Source of the DNA: Methylocystis hirsuta
GTDB lineage: Bacteria; Pseudomonadota; Alphaproteobacteria; Rhizobiales; Beijerinckiaceae
Reading direction: 5' to 3'
Assembly (NCBI RefSeq): GCF_003722355.1
Contig: NZ_QWDD01000001.1
Span: forward strand, 558,001 to 622,000
DNA: 64,000 nucleotides
A program made the position numbers and the translations under genes. Shown in pieces: positions 8,980 to 18,838 of this stretch (position 1 is the first letter of the stretch; the number at the start of each line of letters is the position of its first letter). Under the pieces are notes generated by a model, which was given only the letters and a program-made list of their open reading frames with translations, was not told the DNA's origin and did no database searches.

Positions 8980-10358
8980 CCGCCTTGATCCGCCCGCGAG
9001 TGCAATTGCGCACTGTTCATCGGAAGCTGCACAGTGAACATCGCGCCCCCGCTCGGCTGATTGGCGACGACAATGGAGCCGCCATGTTCCTTGACGATGG
9101 AATAGCTGATCCAAAGGCCAAGGCCCGTCCCTTCGCCGACCACCTTGGTGGTGAAAAAAGGCTCGAACACCTTGTCGAGCACGACATCTGACATTCCGCG
9201 CCCATTATCCTCCACGACGATTTCCGCGTGCGCGCTCGTCTTGCGGATCGCGACGCGAATGCGAGGCGTGGCGACATCCCTCGTTGCATCGAAGGCGTTG
9301 TCGATCAGATTGACGAGCACTTGATGAACCTGCCCCTCATGCGCATCGACAACCACGCTCTCTTCACAATCGAAAACGATTTCCGCGCGCGTCTTCTTGC
9401 TGCGCGCCGCCCAATTTGCCGCCGTGCGTGCGATGCGTTCAAGATCGACGCGCTGGGTTTCGGCGGGCCGGCTGAAGGAGAGGCGCCGCAAATTCCTCAC
9501 AATGTCGCTGATGCGAACGGCGCCGTCCATCGTCCCTTCGATGAGCGATGGAAGATCGGCAAGAATGGCGTCGATCCTGTAGCGGCGCCGCAACTCTTCA
9601 TTCTGCGCCTTCACGCTAGAATTCTCGAAATATTCAGCGAGCGCCCCGCGATATTTGTCGAGCGTATGGATATTTCCATAAATGAAACTGATGGGATTGT
9701 TGAGCTCATGCGCGACGCCCGCGACGAGCCGACCCAGGCTCGCCATTTTTTCCTGCTCGACGAGTTTGCGCTGCGCCTGTTGCAATTCACGATGCGCGCG
9801 GTGCAGCGCCTCATATGCGCGTTTCAACTCACCGATCGGGCGTCCAGTGAGCACGGCGCCGACGCGCCGCCCGGGATGATCGAAACGGGCCGAGCAATTG
9901 ATCGCCATGAGATCGGATGCGCCGCCCGCCGCGAGAAAACGCAGCTCGCATTCCGTGACCTTGCCAGCGACGCCTTCGGCGATCTTCTGCAACGCGCTCG
10001 CGCGGTCGTCCTCGACCAGGAAATCCGCAAGGCTCGCGCCGAGCAAGTCCATCTTGCTCAAGCCAGTGATGCGCTGAAAGGCGGGATTGACCTGAAGAAT
10101 GCGGCCCTTCTCGTCGCACACGACAAGGATATCGGAAACCGAAGCGATAACGCTCGAGATGAACTGCTGCGCTTCCTCAAGCTCGGCGTTCTTAATTTCG
10201 AGATCTGACTCATAACGAATGAGATCGGAATAAACCTCGTCGACCTTATGAATGACTTCGAGCCACATATTCTCCGTCTGCGCGTCGTCAGGCAGCCCCG
10301 CGCTCTCCGAGAGGAGATCGATCATATTGGTCGGACGGTAAATTTTACTCTTCCTCAT
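8976..10358 (-). CDS. hupT: HupT/HoxJ, PAS-domain sensor histidine kinase
   Basis: This 460-residue soluble kinase has no membrane segment. Its layout is an N-terminal coiled region, a PAS domain (about residues 70-190, DILVVCDEKGRILQVNPAFQ), a coiled coil, an H-box with the phosphorylated His in VAHELNNPISFIYGNIHTL, and an ATPase domain with N (NLIDNAFDAT), G1 (DNGRGM), F and G2 (GTGLGLWI) boxes. In known systems it phosphorylates HoxA/HupR when H2 is absent and is silenced by HupUV plus H2. The ATG at 10358 overlaps the hoxA end; an ATG at 10325 is an alternative. Neither has a strong ribosome binding site, so coupling is likely. Confidence 0.93.
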   Translation of the reverse strand: MRKSKIYRPTNMIDLLSESAGLPDDAQTENMWLEVIHKVDEVYSDLIRYESDLEIKNAELEEAQQFISSVIASVSDILVVCDEKGRILQVNPAFQRITGLSKMDLLGASLADFLVEDDRASALQKIAEGVAGKVTECELRFLAAGGASDLMAINCSARFDHPGRRVGAVLTGRPIGELKRAYEALHRAHRELQQAQRKLVEQEKMASLGRLVAGVAHELNNPISFIYGNIHTLDKYRGALAEYFENSSVKAQNEELRRRYRIDAILADLPSLIEGTMDGAVRISDIVRNLRRLSFSRPAETQRVDLERIARTAANWAARSKKTRAEIVFDCEESVVVDAHEGQVHQVLVNLIDNAFDATRDVATPRIRVAIRKTSAHAEIVVEDNGRGMSDVVLDKVFEPFFTTKVVGEGTGLGLWISYSIVKEHGGSIVVANQPSGGAMFTVQLPMNSAQLHSRADQGG

Positions 10359-11787
10359 CGCGCAGATCCCGCTCGACGCCATAGCGTTCGATCTTGTTGC
10401 GCATTCCGACACGGGAAAGGCCAAGCTCCTCCGACGCGCGGCTGATATTGCCGTCGAAGCGGCGCAACGCGTCCTCGATCATCTCGCGTTCGAGCGCCTC
10501 GACGCGCGTCTTGAGCATACGGGCCGCGCTTGCAGCCCCGTTCGTCAGCCGCGGGGCGAGAATGCGCGGCGACAATAGGCTTGCAGGCAGCAGTCCGTCA
10601 TTTTCCGAGAGCGTCACCATGCGCTGAATTTCATTATGAAGCTCGCGCACGTTTCCTGGCCAATCGTAGCGCGAAAGGCGCGCCAGCGTCTCGACCGCGA
10701 AGCCTCTGACGCCGCGCCTGAAGCTACGGTTGACGTCGGCGAGGATGCGCATCGCGATCAGTTCTATGTCCCGCGGGCGCTCGCAGAGCGGCGGCAGATG
10801 TATCGGAAAAGCGGCGATGCGATAATAGAGGTCGCGCCGGAACCGTCCCACCGCGACTTCGTCTTCAAGACTTCGGTTCGTCGCCGCGATCAGGCGCACA
10901 TTGACTTTGCGCTGTCGTTGCGCGCCGAGCGGGCGGATTTCCCCCTCCTGCAATACGCGCAGCAATCGCACCTGAAAGGCGGCGGAGGTTTCGCCGATTT
11001 CGTCAAGGAAAATCGAGCCCCCATTGGCGAGTTCGAACAGACCGACGCGATCCTGATAGGCGCCAGTGTAAGCGCCCTTTTTGCAGCCGAAGAGTTCGCT
11101 CTCCAGCAGTTCGTCGGGCAAAGCGCCGCAATTCTGCACGACAAAAGGCTTGTCGGCGCGATCGGAGCCGTAGTGGATCGCGCGCGCGAGAAGCTCCTTG
11201 CCGGTTCCCGACGCGCCGGTGATGAGGACCGAGATGTCATATTCCGTCGCCTTGCGCGCGAGCGCCACGACGGGCGCTACGGGGCTTTCGGGGTGGTGAA
11301 TGATGCGGCTGAATTCAAAGAGCCGCTTCTCCTTGCGGCGACGAGTCGTGATCTGCTCTTTGAGCAACTCCGCAGCGGGCTTATTGTCGAGACCTGCGCC
11401 GACCTCCTTCTGGTAGCGATAGAGCTGCGCCGCGTCACGCACGCTGGCGATCAGCTTCTCCGGCTCCCATGGCTTGGTGATATATTGATAGATGCCTGCT
11501 TCATTGACGCCGGCGATGATGTCTTCGGACTCGGTATAGCCGGAGATGATGATGCGAATCGGATCAGGCCAGGAGATGCGTGCGCGCTTGAGGAAATCGA
11601 CGCCTGATTCGCCCGCCATTCTGTGATCGCAGAGAATGACCTGCACGAGTTCGCCGTCGAGGACGCCTTCCGCCTCCTTCGCTCTTGAGACGCAGATCAC
11701 GTCGAATTCGTCGGCAAGGACGCGTTGCAGCGCCTCACGCGAACGAAGCTCGTCATCGATCACCAGCACGGTCGAAGAAGAAGTCAT
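10345..11787 (-). CDS. hoxA: HoxA/HupR, NtrC-family sigma-54 activator of hydrogenase genes
   Basis: This 480-residue regulator has a receiver domain (residues about 5-120, phospho-Asp in ILCDHRMAG) and an AAA+ domain. The latter shows Walker A GASGTGKELL, a GAYTGA sigma-54 loop (the common F-to-Y variant), and Walker B GSIFLDEIGE. A Fis-type helix-turn-helix lies at the C-terminus (NISRASEELGLSRVGMRNKI). Homologues activate hup/hyp promoters in the non-phosphorylated state. The two sigma-54 sites at 6374-6390 and 20920-20936 are its likely targets. The start is the ATG at 11787, 29 nt after hypE. Confidence 0.95.
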   Translation of the reverse strand: MTSSSTVLVIDDELRSREALQRVLADEFDVICVSRAKEAEGVLDGELVQVILCDHRMAGESGVDFLKRARISWPDPIRIIISGYTESEDIIAGVNEAGIYQYITKPWEPEKLIASVRDAAQLYRYQKEVGAGLDNKPAAELLKEQITTRRRKEKRLFEFSRIIHHPESPVAPVVALARKATEYDISVLITGASGTGKELLARAIHYGSDRADKPFVVQNCGALPDELLESELFGCKKGAYTGAYQDRVGLFELANGGSIFLDEIGETSAAFQVRLLRVLQEGEIRPLGAQRQRKVNVRLIAATNRSLEDEVAVGRFRRDLYYRIAAFPIHLPPLCERPRDIELIAMRILADVNRSFRRGVRGFAVETLARLSRYDWPGNVRELHNEIQRMVTLSENDGLLPASLLSPRILAPRLTNGAASAARMLKTRVEALEREMIEDALRRFDGNISRASEELGLSRVGMRNKIERYGVERDLRDEEE

Positions 11788-11816
11788 TGCGTCATCCGGT
11801 CCGCAGGTCGCGCGGT

Positions 11817-12869
11817 TTAACATATGCGAGGAAGTTGTTCTCCCGACAGCCAATCGACGATGCGCCCGCCGCCGAAGCGCGTCGTCATCTCGACGAAATT
11901 GCGCTCGTCCTCGACGACATGTCCGATGAGGGCTGCTTCGCGTCCCAACGGATGTGCGCGCATGGCGTTAAGCAGCGTCTCTGTGGCCTGAGGCGCGCAT
12001 ATCGCCATCAGCTTTCCCTCATTGGCCACATAGAGGGGATCGAGTCCCAGGAATTCGCAGGCGGCGGCGACCTGCGGCTTCACCGGGATCAGCTCCTCGT
12101 TGATCGTGAAGCCGACATTGGACTGATGCGCGATTTCATTCAGCGCCGCGGCGAGGCCCCCGCGCGTCGGATCGCGCATCACGCGCAAGGCCCCGCCCGC
12201 CGCGCCGATCATCGCGGCAGTGAGGCCGTGCAGCGCCGCTGAATCGGATAGAATCTCGACGCCGAATTCGAGATTTTCGCGCCGCGACATGATGGCGACG
12301 CCATGATCGCCCATGGAGCCGGAGACAAGAACGGCGTCGCCGGGGCGCGCTCCGTCGCTCGATAGCGACAGGCCGTCCGGCAGGACGCCGACGCCCGCGG
12401 TCGAGATGAAGACGCCATCCGCCTTGCCGCGCTCAACCACTTTGGTATCGCCTGTGACGATGGGCACGCCGGCGGCGCGCGAAGCGTCGCCCATGCTCTG
12501 GGCGATGCGTTTCAAATCTCCGAGCGCAAAGCCCTCCTCGATGATGAAGCTTGCGGAAAGATATTTCGGCGTCGCGCCAGCCATGGCGATATCGTTGATC
12601 GTGCCATGGACGGATAGAGAACCAATATCGCCGCCCGGAAAAAACAGCGGCGATACAACGTAGCCGTCGGTCGTCATCACGAGACGGCCTTCCTGCGCAT
12701 CGAGCGTCGCCTGATCGTCGTTGCGACGCAGCCAGTCATTGTCGAAGGCGTCGTGAAAAATATCCGCGATGAGCTGCGCCATCGCGCGCCCGCCCGAACC
12801 ATGCGAAAGATCGACGCGGCCGTTTCTCGTATCGAGCTTGCGCCGAACGGGTTTCATGACAAGGCTCAT
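11817..12869 (-). CDS. hypE: HypE, carbamoyl dehydratase for cyanide-ligand synthesis
   Basis: This 350-residue member of the PurM-like ATPase superfamily dehydrates the thiocarbamoylated C-terminal cysteine to thiocyanate and so makes the CN ligands of the Fe centre. The N-terminal region contains VDLSHGSGGRAMAQLI and the ATP site GDIGSLSVHGTINDIAMAGA. The protein ends in PRIC, the modified Cys terminus that accepts the carbamoyl group from HypF. The start at 12869 overlaps the hypD stop (ATGA). Confidence 0.96.
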   Translation of the reverse strand: MSLVMKPVRRKLDTRNGRVDLSHGSGGRAMAQLIADIFHDAFDNDWLRRNDDQATLDAQEGRLVMTTDGYVVSPLFFPGGDIGSLSVHGTINDIAMAGATPKYLSASFIIEEGFALGDLKRIAQSMGDASRAAGVPIVTGDTKVVERGKADGVFISTAGVGVLPDGLSLSSDGARPGDAVLVSGSMGDHGVAIMSRRENLEFGVEILSDSAALHGLTAAMIGAAGGALRVMRDPTRGGLAAALNEIAHQSNVGFTINEELIPVKPQVAAACEFLGLDPLYVANEGKLMAICAPQATETLLNAMRAHPLGREAALIGHVVEDERNFVEMTTRFGGGRIVDWLSGEQLPRIC

Positions 12870-14011
12870 GAGGCCGCCCTTTCCATTCGCGCTCGGCTGC
12901 GGTCCCGGAACCGGCCATAGGCGTAATGCGCCGCGCAGGAGCCCTCCGACGACACCATGCAGGACCCCATCGGCGTCTCCGGCGAGCAAAGAGTGCCGAA
13001 GAGTTTGCAATCCGTCGGCTTCTTTGCGCCGCGCAGAATAGCGCCGCACTCGCACGCCGGATTGTCGGCGGCGGCGACCGTATGAATGCCGAAGCGCTTT
13101 TCAGCGTCGAACGCGGCGAAAGCCTCGGCCAGGCGGAGCGCGCTATGCGGCACCATGCCGAGACCGCGCCACTCGAAGCTTTCTTGCAATTCGAAGACGT
13201 CGTCCATCTCCCTTTGCGCTCTTGCGTTGCCATCGTGCGTCACGGCGCGGACATATTGATTTTCGACGGCGCAGCGGCCCTCGTTGATTTGGCGGACGAG
13301 CATCAGGATCGATTGCATCACGTCGAGCGGCTCGAAGCCAGAGATGACCACGGGCTTCCCATATTCATTCGCGACGAATTCGTAAGGCCGCGCGCCAATT
13401 ACGGTGCTGACGTGCGCGGGGCCCACGATCCCATCGAGCGCCGTCGCCTCATCGCTCTCGCCCGCCAATATCGCGCGCATGGCGACGGGCGTCAGCACAT
13501 GATTGCAGAAGACGGAGAAATTGCGCAACGCTTTCGCCTTCGCTTGTTTGATCGCGAGCGCCGTCGGCGGCGTCGTGGTCTCGAAGCCAATGGCGAGAAA
13601 CACCACTTCGCGCTCGGGCTCCGCCTCGGCAATGCGTAGAGCGTCGAGCGTCGAATAGACCATGCGGATGTCGGCGCCCGCCGCGCGAGCTTTCAGCAGA
13701 CTCGCGCCGCGCGACGCCGGCACGCGCATCAGATCGGCGTAAGTGCAGAGCGTCACGCGCGGATCGGAGGCGAGCCTGATCGCGTCGTCAATGCGCCCCA
13801 CCGGCAAGACGCAGACCGGGCATCCGGGACCGTGGATCATCGCCACGTTTCGCGGGAGCATATCCTCGACGCCATAGCGCGAAATCGCATGCGTATGGCC
13901 GCCGCAAAACTCCATGAAACGATAGTGTCTCGCCGCATCGACCTCGGCGGCGATCCTCGCCGCGACGCCCTTCGCGAGTTCGGGATCGCGATATTCATCC
14001 ACATATCTCAT
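12866..14011 (-). CDS. hypD: HypD, scaffold for Fe(CN)2CO assembly
   Basis: This 381-residue iron-sulphur protein forms the scaffold with HypC on which the Fe(CN)2CO unit is built. The characteristic motifs are present: MEFCGGHTHAISRYG, IHGPGCPVCVLP, the GFETTTPP loop, and the C-terminal cysteines of the [4Fe-4S] site (CECGAIL, DCKLFG, CSPETPMGSCMVSSEG). It overlaps hypC by 4 nt and hypE by 4 nt. Confidence 0.97.
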   Translation of the reverse strand: MRYVDEYRDPELAKGVAARIAAEVDAARHYRFMEFCGGHTHAISRYGVEDMLPRNVAMIHGPGCPVCVLPVGRIDDAIRLASDPRVTLCTYADLMRVPASRGASLLKARAAGADIRMVYSTLDALRIAEAEPEREVVFLAIGFETTTPPTALAIKQAKAKALRNFSVFCNHVLTPVAMRAILAGESDEATALDGIVGPAHVSTVIGARPYEFVANEYGKPVVISGFEPLDVMQSILMLVRQINEGRCAVENQYVRAVTHDGNARAQREMDDVFELQESFEWRGLGMVPHSALRLAEAFAAFDAEKRFGIHTVAAADNPACECGAILRGAKKPTDCKLFGTLCSPETPMGSCMVSSEGSCAAHYAYGRFRDRSRARMERAAS

Positions 14012-14238
14012 GACGGCGTCTCCATCGCCGCGGCCTCGCGCAACAGCGCAAGGGTGCGCTCGGCCTCATCGGCGTCGATCCTCGACAGGGCGTAGCCAAC
14101 GTGAACGACGACGAAGTCGCCGACCGCGACATCATCCACGAGCGCGACGCTGATCGCCTTGGATACGCCGCCCATGTCGATGCGGGCCATGCCGTCGCCG
14201 AGAAGCTCCATCACTTGAGCGGGGATCGCTAGACACAT
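14008..14238 (-). CDS. hypC: HypC, hydrogenase maturation chaperone
   Basis: This 76-residue protein starts MCLAIPAQVMELLGDGMARI. Cys2 is the iron-binding residue of the family. It shuttles the Fe(CN)2CO precursor from HypD to the large-subunit apoprotein. It is a paralogue of HupF at 1385-1750, so the locus has two chaperones, probably shared between scaffold work and HupL maturation. The start overlaps the hypF end by 10 nt and the stop overlaps hypD by 4 nt. Confidence 0.96.
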   Translation of the reverse strand: MCLAIPAQVMELLGDGMARIDMGGVSKAISVALVDDVAVGDFVVVHVGYALSRIDADEAERTLALLREAAAMETPS

Positions 14239-16511
14239 AGAGCAAGTTCCTTGGGAATTCGAGATTGCGCGAAGGCGCGCGCCATGGCCGCCTGGCCAAG
14301 CGAAAGACCGCCGTCGTTCGGCGGCAGCTTTCGTGCGAGCAGAGGCCGTAGACCGAGCATTCCCAGGTGCGCCGTCAACCCTTCGGCCAGGATGCGGTTC
14401 ATCATGCAGCCGCCGCCAAGCGCAACAATATCGAGCCGCTGCTCCGTCGCGGCCCTCGCGACAAATTGCGCGAGGCCCTCGATGAGCGCGCCGTGAAAAA
14501 GCTCCGCGCCTTCACGAGGGCTCATGCGCCGGTCGGCGAGCGCGCCAAGAAGCGGCGAGAAATCAAGTTCGTCGCCGTTAATACGAAAGCCCCCCTCCAT
14601 CGCGCGCGGCGTGACGACGAGCGCCTCCATCTCCATAGCCGCCTGCGCTTCATAGCGCTGGCGCGTCGAGAGTCCCAGGAGAGCCGCGGCGGCGTCGAAA
14701 AGGCGGCCCATGCTGCTCGTCACGGGCGGCGCATATCCTTGCGCGATAAGGCTCGCCATCTCCAGCGCGCGCGACTCATGTGCGAAGAGGCGCGTCGCTT
14801 CATCAAGACGCCCGAGCTTCGCGAGCGCGCCGACGCCCATTCGCCAGGGCTCGCGCGCGGCGCGGTCGCCGCCCGGCGCCGGGAGCGGCGCGAGTCCTCC
14901 CAGACGTCGCCATGACGCGCCGTCGAGGCGCATCAATTCGCCGCCCCAGGATTGCCCGGCGTCGCCAAGCCCATGTCCATCGAGCGCGAGACCGAGCGCG
15001 GGCGCCTCGATGCGATGCTCCGCGAGAATTGCGGCAAGATGCGCCGCGTGATGTTGCGCGCGAACGAGCGGCAATCCCAACTCTTCGGCCCAGCGCGTCG
15101 AATGATAATCGGGGTGGAGATCGCAGGCGACAAGCTCCGGCGTCGCGTCGAGAAGCTCGATGAGCCGCCGCGCCGTCTCGCGATAGAAACGCCCCGTTGC
15201 GGCGTTCGAGAGATCGCCGATATGCTGCGAGACGAAAGCCTCGCGGCCACGCGTCACCGTGATCGTCGCCTTAAGATGCGCGCCAGCGGCGACAACGCAG
15301 GGGCCGTCTCCGCCAAGTTCGATGGGCTCGGGCGCGAAGCCGCGCGCGCGGCGCAAAAAGGCCGGCGCGCCGGCGACGACGCTCATCACCGAATCGTCGA
15401 CGCGCGTCACGATCTCGCGATCATGCGTCACGATGAGATCGGCGATGGCGGCGAGGCGCTCCTGCGCCTCCTCATTGTCCTTCATCAACGGATCGCCGCC
15501 GAGATTGGCGCTTGTCGCGACAAGGACCAGCTCTTGCGGGGCTTCGCGCCATGACCGCGCCGTGGGCGCGCCCGCCGCCGCGTGAAAGATGAGATGATGG
15601 AGCGGCGTATAGGGCAGCATGACGCCGATGCGATTGAGGCGCGGGGCGACGGCGTCGACGAGGACGCCTCTACCTTGCATCAGCACGATGGGCCGGGCCA
15701 CATCCTGGAGCAAAGCGAGTTCCTGTTCGGTCGCGCGCGCGATCGTCGCGACGGAGAAGATATTGGCCGCCATGACGGCGAAGGGCTTCGCGTCGCGCGC
15801 CTTGCGATGGCGTAATTCTTCCACCGCCGCTCGGTTACGCGCATCGCACATCAAATGAAAGCCGCCCACGCTCTTCGTCGCGACGATCTTGCCGGTCCGC
15901 AACGCCGCGACGATGTCCGCCGGCGAAGATGACAGTTTTGGTCCGCAGGCCAGACAGCAAAGGGGCTCCGCGTGAAAGCGCCGGTTTGCCGGATCGCGAT
16001 ATTCGCGCGCGCAATCGAGGCACATGGCGAAAGGCGCCATGGAGGTCCGCGCGCGATCATAAGGGAGCCGCCGCGTCAGCGTGTAGCGCGGCCCGCAATG
16101 CGTGCAGGTGACGAAGGGATAAAGATAAAAGCGGCTCGTAGGATCGAAGAGGTCGTCGAGACAGTCTTCGCAAACGGCCGCATCGGGAATGATGCGCGTC
16201 TCGCTCCGGCCATCGACCGAGTCGAGAATGACGAAGCTCGAAGATTCGCGCGGCGCGACGTCTTCGACTTCAATGGCGTCGACGCGCGCGAGCGGCGGCG
16301 GGCGGCAGGAGAGCGACTCGAGGAAGGCGTCGACGCGCTCGCCCTGCACTTCGAGGAGGACGCCGGCCGCGTCATTCTTGACGAAGCCGTCGAGCCGCAT
16401 GCGCGTCGCAAGATCATAGACGAAAGGCCGAAAGCCGACGCCCTGCACGGCGCCGCGCACGCGCACCCGCAGGCGCTGCGTGGCGGCTTGCACGGCGTCC
16501 GCTTGAGCCAT
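14229..16511 (-). CDS. hypF: HypF, carbamoyltransferase
   Basis: This 760-residue enzyme converts carbamoyl phosphate and ATP to carbamoyl adenylate and transfers the carbamoyl group to the HypE cysteine. The domains, in order, are an acylphosphatase (GAVQGVGFRPFVYDLA, residues about 15-105), two zinc fingers (CEDCLDDL...CTHCGPRY and CLDCAREY...CCLACGP), a YrdC-like domain (VATKSVGGFHLMCDARN onward), and a Kae1-like domain with AQHHAAHLAAILAEHRI and ALGGGCMMNRILAEGL. The length is normal for the family. The start is the ATG at 16511, 5 nt after hypB. Confidence 0.96.
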   Translation of the reverse strand: MAQADAVQAATQRLRVRVRGAVQGVGFRPFVYDLATRMRLDGFVKNDAAGVLLEVQGERVDAFLESLSCRPPPLARVDAIEVEDVAPRESSSFVILDSVDGRSETRIIPDAAVCEDCLDDLFDPTSRFYLYPFVTCTHCGPRYTLTRRLPYDRARTSMAPFAMCLDCAREYRDPANRRFHAEPLCCLACGPKLSSSPADIVAALRTGKIVATKSVGGFHLMCDARNRAAVEELRHRKARDAKPFAVMAANIFSVATIARATEQELALLQDVARPIVLMQGRGVLVDAVAPRLNRIGVMLPYTPLHHLIFHAAAGAPTARSWREAPQELVLVATSANLGGDPLMKDNEEAQERLAAIADLIVTHDREIVTRVDDSVMSVVAGAPAFLRRARGFAPEPIELGGDGPCVVAAGAHLKATITVTRGREAFVSQHIGDLSNAATGRFYRETARRLIELLDATPELVACDLHPDYHSTRWAEELGLPLVRAQHHAAHLAAILAEHRIEAPALGLALDGHGLGDAGQSWGGELMRLDGASWRRLGGLAPLPAPGGDRAAREPWRMGVGALAKLGRLDEATRLFAHESRALEMASLIAQGYAPPVTSSMGRLFDAAAALLGLSTRQRYEAQAAMEMEALVVTPRAMEGGFRINGDELDFSPLLGALADRRMSPREGAELFHGALIEGLAQFVARAATEQRLDIVALGGGCMMNRILAEGLTAHLGMLGLRPLLARKLPPNDGGLSLGQAAMARAFAQSRIPKELALCV

Positions 16512-16516
16512 CCGCC

Positions 16517-17419
16517 TTACTCCGCGACCGCCATGCGCGCGGCGCGCGCTTCGATCCAGGCGTAGAAGGCCTGCATGCCTTCGCCGCTTCGCGCCGAAAC
16601 GACAAGCGTTTGCAGATCGGGATTGACCGTGAGCGCCGCCGCCATACAAGCGCCGACGTCGAAATCGAGATGCGGCAGAAGATCGGCCTTGTTGAGCAGC
16701 ATCAGATCGGCGGCGGCGAACATGTCTGGATATTTGAGCGGCTTATCCTCGCCTTCCGTCACCGACAGCACGACGACCTTATGCGCTTCGCCAAGATCGA
16801 AGGCCGACGGGCAGACGAGATTTCCGACATTCTCGATGAAGAGCAGCGCATTCCTTTCCGGCGCGAGCGTATCGATCGCATGGCCGACCATATGCGCGTC
16901 CAGGTGACAGCCCTTGCCGGTGTTGATCTGCAAGGCGCGCGCGCCCGTCGCGCGAATGCGCTCCGCGTCGTTCGAGGTCTGCTGGTCGCCCTCGATCACG
17001 ACGATGTCGCGTCGCGCCTTCACATCCTCGATCGCGCGCACGAGAAGACTGGTTTTTCCCGAACCGGGACTGGAAACGAAATTCAGCGCGAAATTGCCGT
17101 TCGCCCCAAGGCGATGACGGTTCTCGCGCGCATAGGCGTCGTTTTTGGAAAGAATATCGCGCTCGATCTTGACGATGCGCTCCTGGCTGAGGCCGGGCGC
17201 ATGAACGCCAGCCAGGCCCGCGCCATAATCGATCGAGTCGTCGCCATGACTCGCCCCGCCATGGTCATGATGATGATCGTGGTCATGGTCGTGCTCATGA
17301 CCATGATGATGGTGGTGATGATGCCCATGGGCGGCGTGGTCATGCCCATGCGCGTCGCGCTTTTGGGTCTTGTCCTTGTCTTCGACGACGCTCGTTCCGC
17401 AACCGCAGACAGTGCACAT
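16517..17419 (-). CDS. hypB: HypB, nickel GTPase with histidine-rich nickel store
   Basis: This 300-residue SIMIBI GTPase inserts nickel into the large subunit with HypA. It begins MCTVCGCG, the high-affinity metal site. Residues about 22-62 hold a very dense His/Asp stretch with runs of seven and three His, typical of nickel-storing HypB. The G domain has P-loop [11 protein letters not shown], switch [16 protein letters not shown] in AFDLGEAHK, and NKADLLP for guanine recognition. The start shares one base with the hypA stop (TGATG). Confidence 0.97.
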   Translation of the reverse strand: MCTVCGCGTSVVEDKDKTQKRDAHGHDHAAHGHHHHHHHGHEHDHDHDHHHDHGGASHGDDSIDYGAGLAGVHAPGLSQERIVKIERDILSKNDAYARENRHRLGANGNFALNFVSSPGSGKTSLLVRAIEDVKARRDIVVIEGDQQTSNDAERIRATGARALQINTGKGCHLDAHMVGHAIDTLAPERNALLFIENVGNLVCPSAFDLGEAHKVVVLSVTEGEDKPLKYPDMFAAADLMLLNKADLLPHLDFDVGACMAAALTVNPDLQTLVVSARSGEGMQAFYAWIEARAARMAVAE

Positions 17420-17760
17420 CAGGCGACCTCCAGTTCGATAAGGCGAAAATCGTCGCCGCGCGTCATTTGAACGCGATGGCGTCCGCATTCGGGGCAAGCT
17501 CCGAAGCGCTCGGCCAACGCGACTTCCTTGCCGCAGTCGAGACACCAGCCGGCGCCCGGAACATCCGCCAAATCCAGGGCGGCGCCCTCGCACATCGAGC
17601 CGCGAACCACGGCGTCAAAGCAAAAGCGCAAGGTGTGCGGATCGACGTGGCTCAGGGCGCCGAGGGCGACGCGCAGGACGGCGATGCGGCGCGCGTCGGC
17701 CTTGCGCGCTTCCTCCTCGGCGAGATCGACGAGCGCCTCCATCAGCGACATTTCATGCAT
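17419..17760 (-). CDS. hypA: HypA, nickel-insertion metallochaperone
   Basis: This 113-residue protein begins [13 protein letters not shown]. His2 and Glu3 form the nickel site of the family. Zinc is held by two CxxC motifs, CLDCGKEV and CPECGRHR. It delivers nickel to the large-subunit precursor together with HypB. The ATG at 17760 lies within the end of hupK (8-nt overlap), and the stop overlaps the hypB ATG. Confidence 0.96.
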   Translation of the reverse strand: MHEMSLMEALVDLAEEEARKADARRIAVLRVALGALSHVDPHTLRFCFDAVVRGSMCEGAALDLADVPGAGWCLDCGKEVALAERFGACPECGRHRVQMTRGDDFRLIELEVA

Positions 17761-18838
17761 GTTGCGCCTCGTGAAGTCTGATATCGCAGGATGCGCAGGG
17801 ATCGAACAATGCCGCAAGCGTCGCGACAAACCGCCGGGGCTCGGCGACGTCGAGCTTAGTCGCCGCAAGCGCTTGGGCGAAAGGCCCGGCGGGATGGAAG
17901 TTCCATTCCGTCGGTGCAAGAATATCATATGTCGTCACGGCGCCCGACGCGTCGATTTCGACGCGATGGAATAAAAATCCGCGCGGCGAATCCACCATGG
18001 CGAAGCCCTCGCCGGGCCGACGCGAACCTGCAACGACGAGATCTCCCTCGCCCGCCAACAGCTCCCTGCTCGCCAACGCGTCCAGAGCCTGGGCGATGTC
18101 CTGGAAGCGCGCCTGAAGCCTTGCCGCGAGCAGTCCGACATTGCGGCGCAGGTAAGCGAATTGACGCGTGAAGGGCCCGGTTTCGACGACGCGCCCCGGC
18201 AGATGCGGGCGGGCGAGAAAATCAGCGTTGCGCTCACATAGCGCGCGATGCACGGACTCTATGTCGTCAATCGCGAGAAAGTCGACGCCGCTCAACCAAG
18301 GCGCGATCTGCGCATATTGCAAGGCGTCTCGCCATAACTCAGCGAACCAGGCTGTAGGATTCTGACCCGCTTCAAGCGGCGCGCCGACTTCGCATGCCGC
18401 CTCCTTCAAAGCGGCGTGGAGAGAATTGTCGTTCCCTTCTCCAGCCGCGCGGGCGGCCCCAAGCGCTTTGCGCAAGGCCGGCAGATGCGCAAGACGACGG
18501 GGATCGCTTTTCTCGCCGGGCCAATCCAGCAGACTCGCGCGCAGATGTTCGGCGACGCGCTCGGCGTAGAGCATGCGTCTCCAACGCCAACGCAAGGCGT
18601 CAGGCGTGGGTCGCGACTGCGCCGCCGCCATCGCCGCTTCGCTTGCGATGCGCTGCGAGGCGGCGCAGAGAGTGAAGACCGAGCCGATCAGACTCGGCGC
18701 GTCGCTCGCCGCCTTCCCATAGAGAATTCGCGTGGCGTCGACTTGTCGTCGCGGCGTGACCTTCGCCTCTTCCACCCGATCCTCGATGCGCGTCACCTCG
18801 ACGCCAATGCTGGTCGACATCTCCGGTAACTCGCTCAT
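17753..18838 (-). CDS. hupK: HupK, large-subunit-like hydrogenase assembly protein
   Basis: This 361-residue protein is distantly related to hydrogenase large subunits. It retains the C-terminal pattern LFDPCASCDIRLH but lacks the N-terminal RxCGxC motif. HupK-type proteins are thought to act as scaffolds during HupL maturation in oxygen-tolerant systems. The N-terminus is MSELPEMSTSIGVEVTRIED; an internal ATG six codons on is possible. Translation starts at the third of three chained ATGA overlaps that follow hupJ. Confidence 0.9.
   Translation of the reverse strand: MSELPEMSTSIGVEVTRIEDRVEEAKVTPRRQVDATRILYGKAASDAPSLIGSVFTLCAASQRIASEAAMAAAQSRPTPDALRWRWRRMLYAERVAEHLRASLLDWPGEKSDPRRLAHLPALRKALGAARAAGEGNDNSLHAALKEAACEVGAPLEAGQNPTAWFAELWRDALQYAQIAPWLSGVDFLAIDDIESVHRALCERNADFLARPHLPGRVVETGPFTRQFAYLRRNVGLLAARLQARFQDIAQALDALASRELLAGEGDLVVAGSRRPGEGFAMVDSPRGFLFHRVEIDASGAVTTYDILAPTEWNFHPAGPFAQALAATKLDVAEPRRFVATLAALFDPCASCDIRLHEAQHA

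Noticed and set aside
14008..14238. hypC and hupF as accidental duplicates of one gene
   Set aside because: The two differ in length and tail and match the separate HypC and HupF families that normally coexist in such operons.
17230..17350. Low-complexity ATG/CAT repeats that could be mistaken for a microsatellite or CRISPR-like repeat
   Set aside because: They are the His/Asp codons of the HypB nickel-binding region; there is no regular repeat-spacer pattern.
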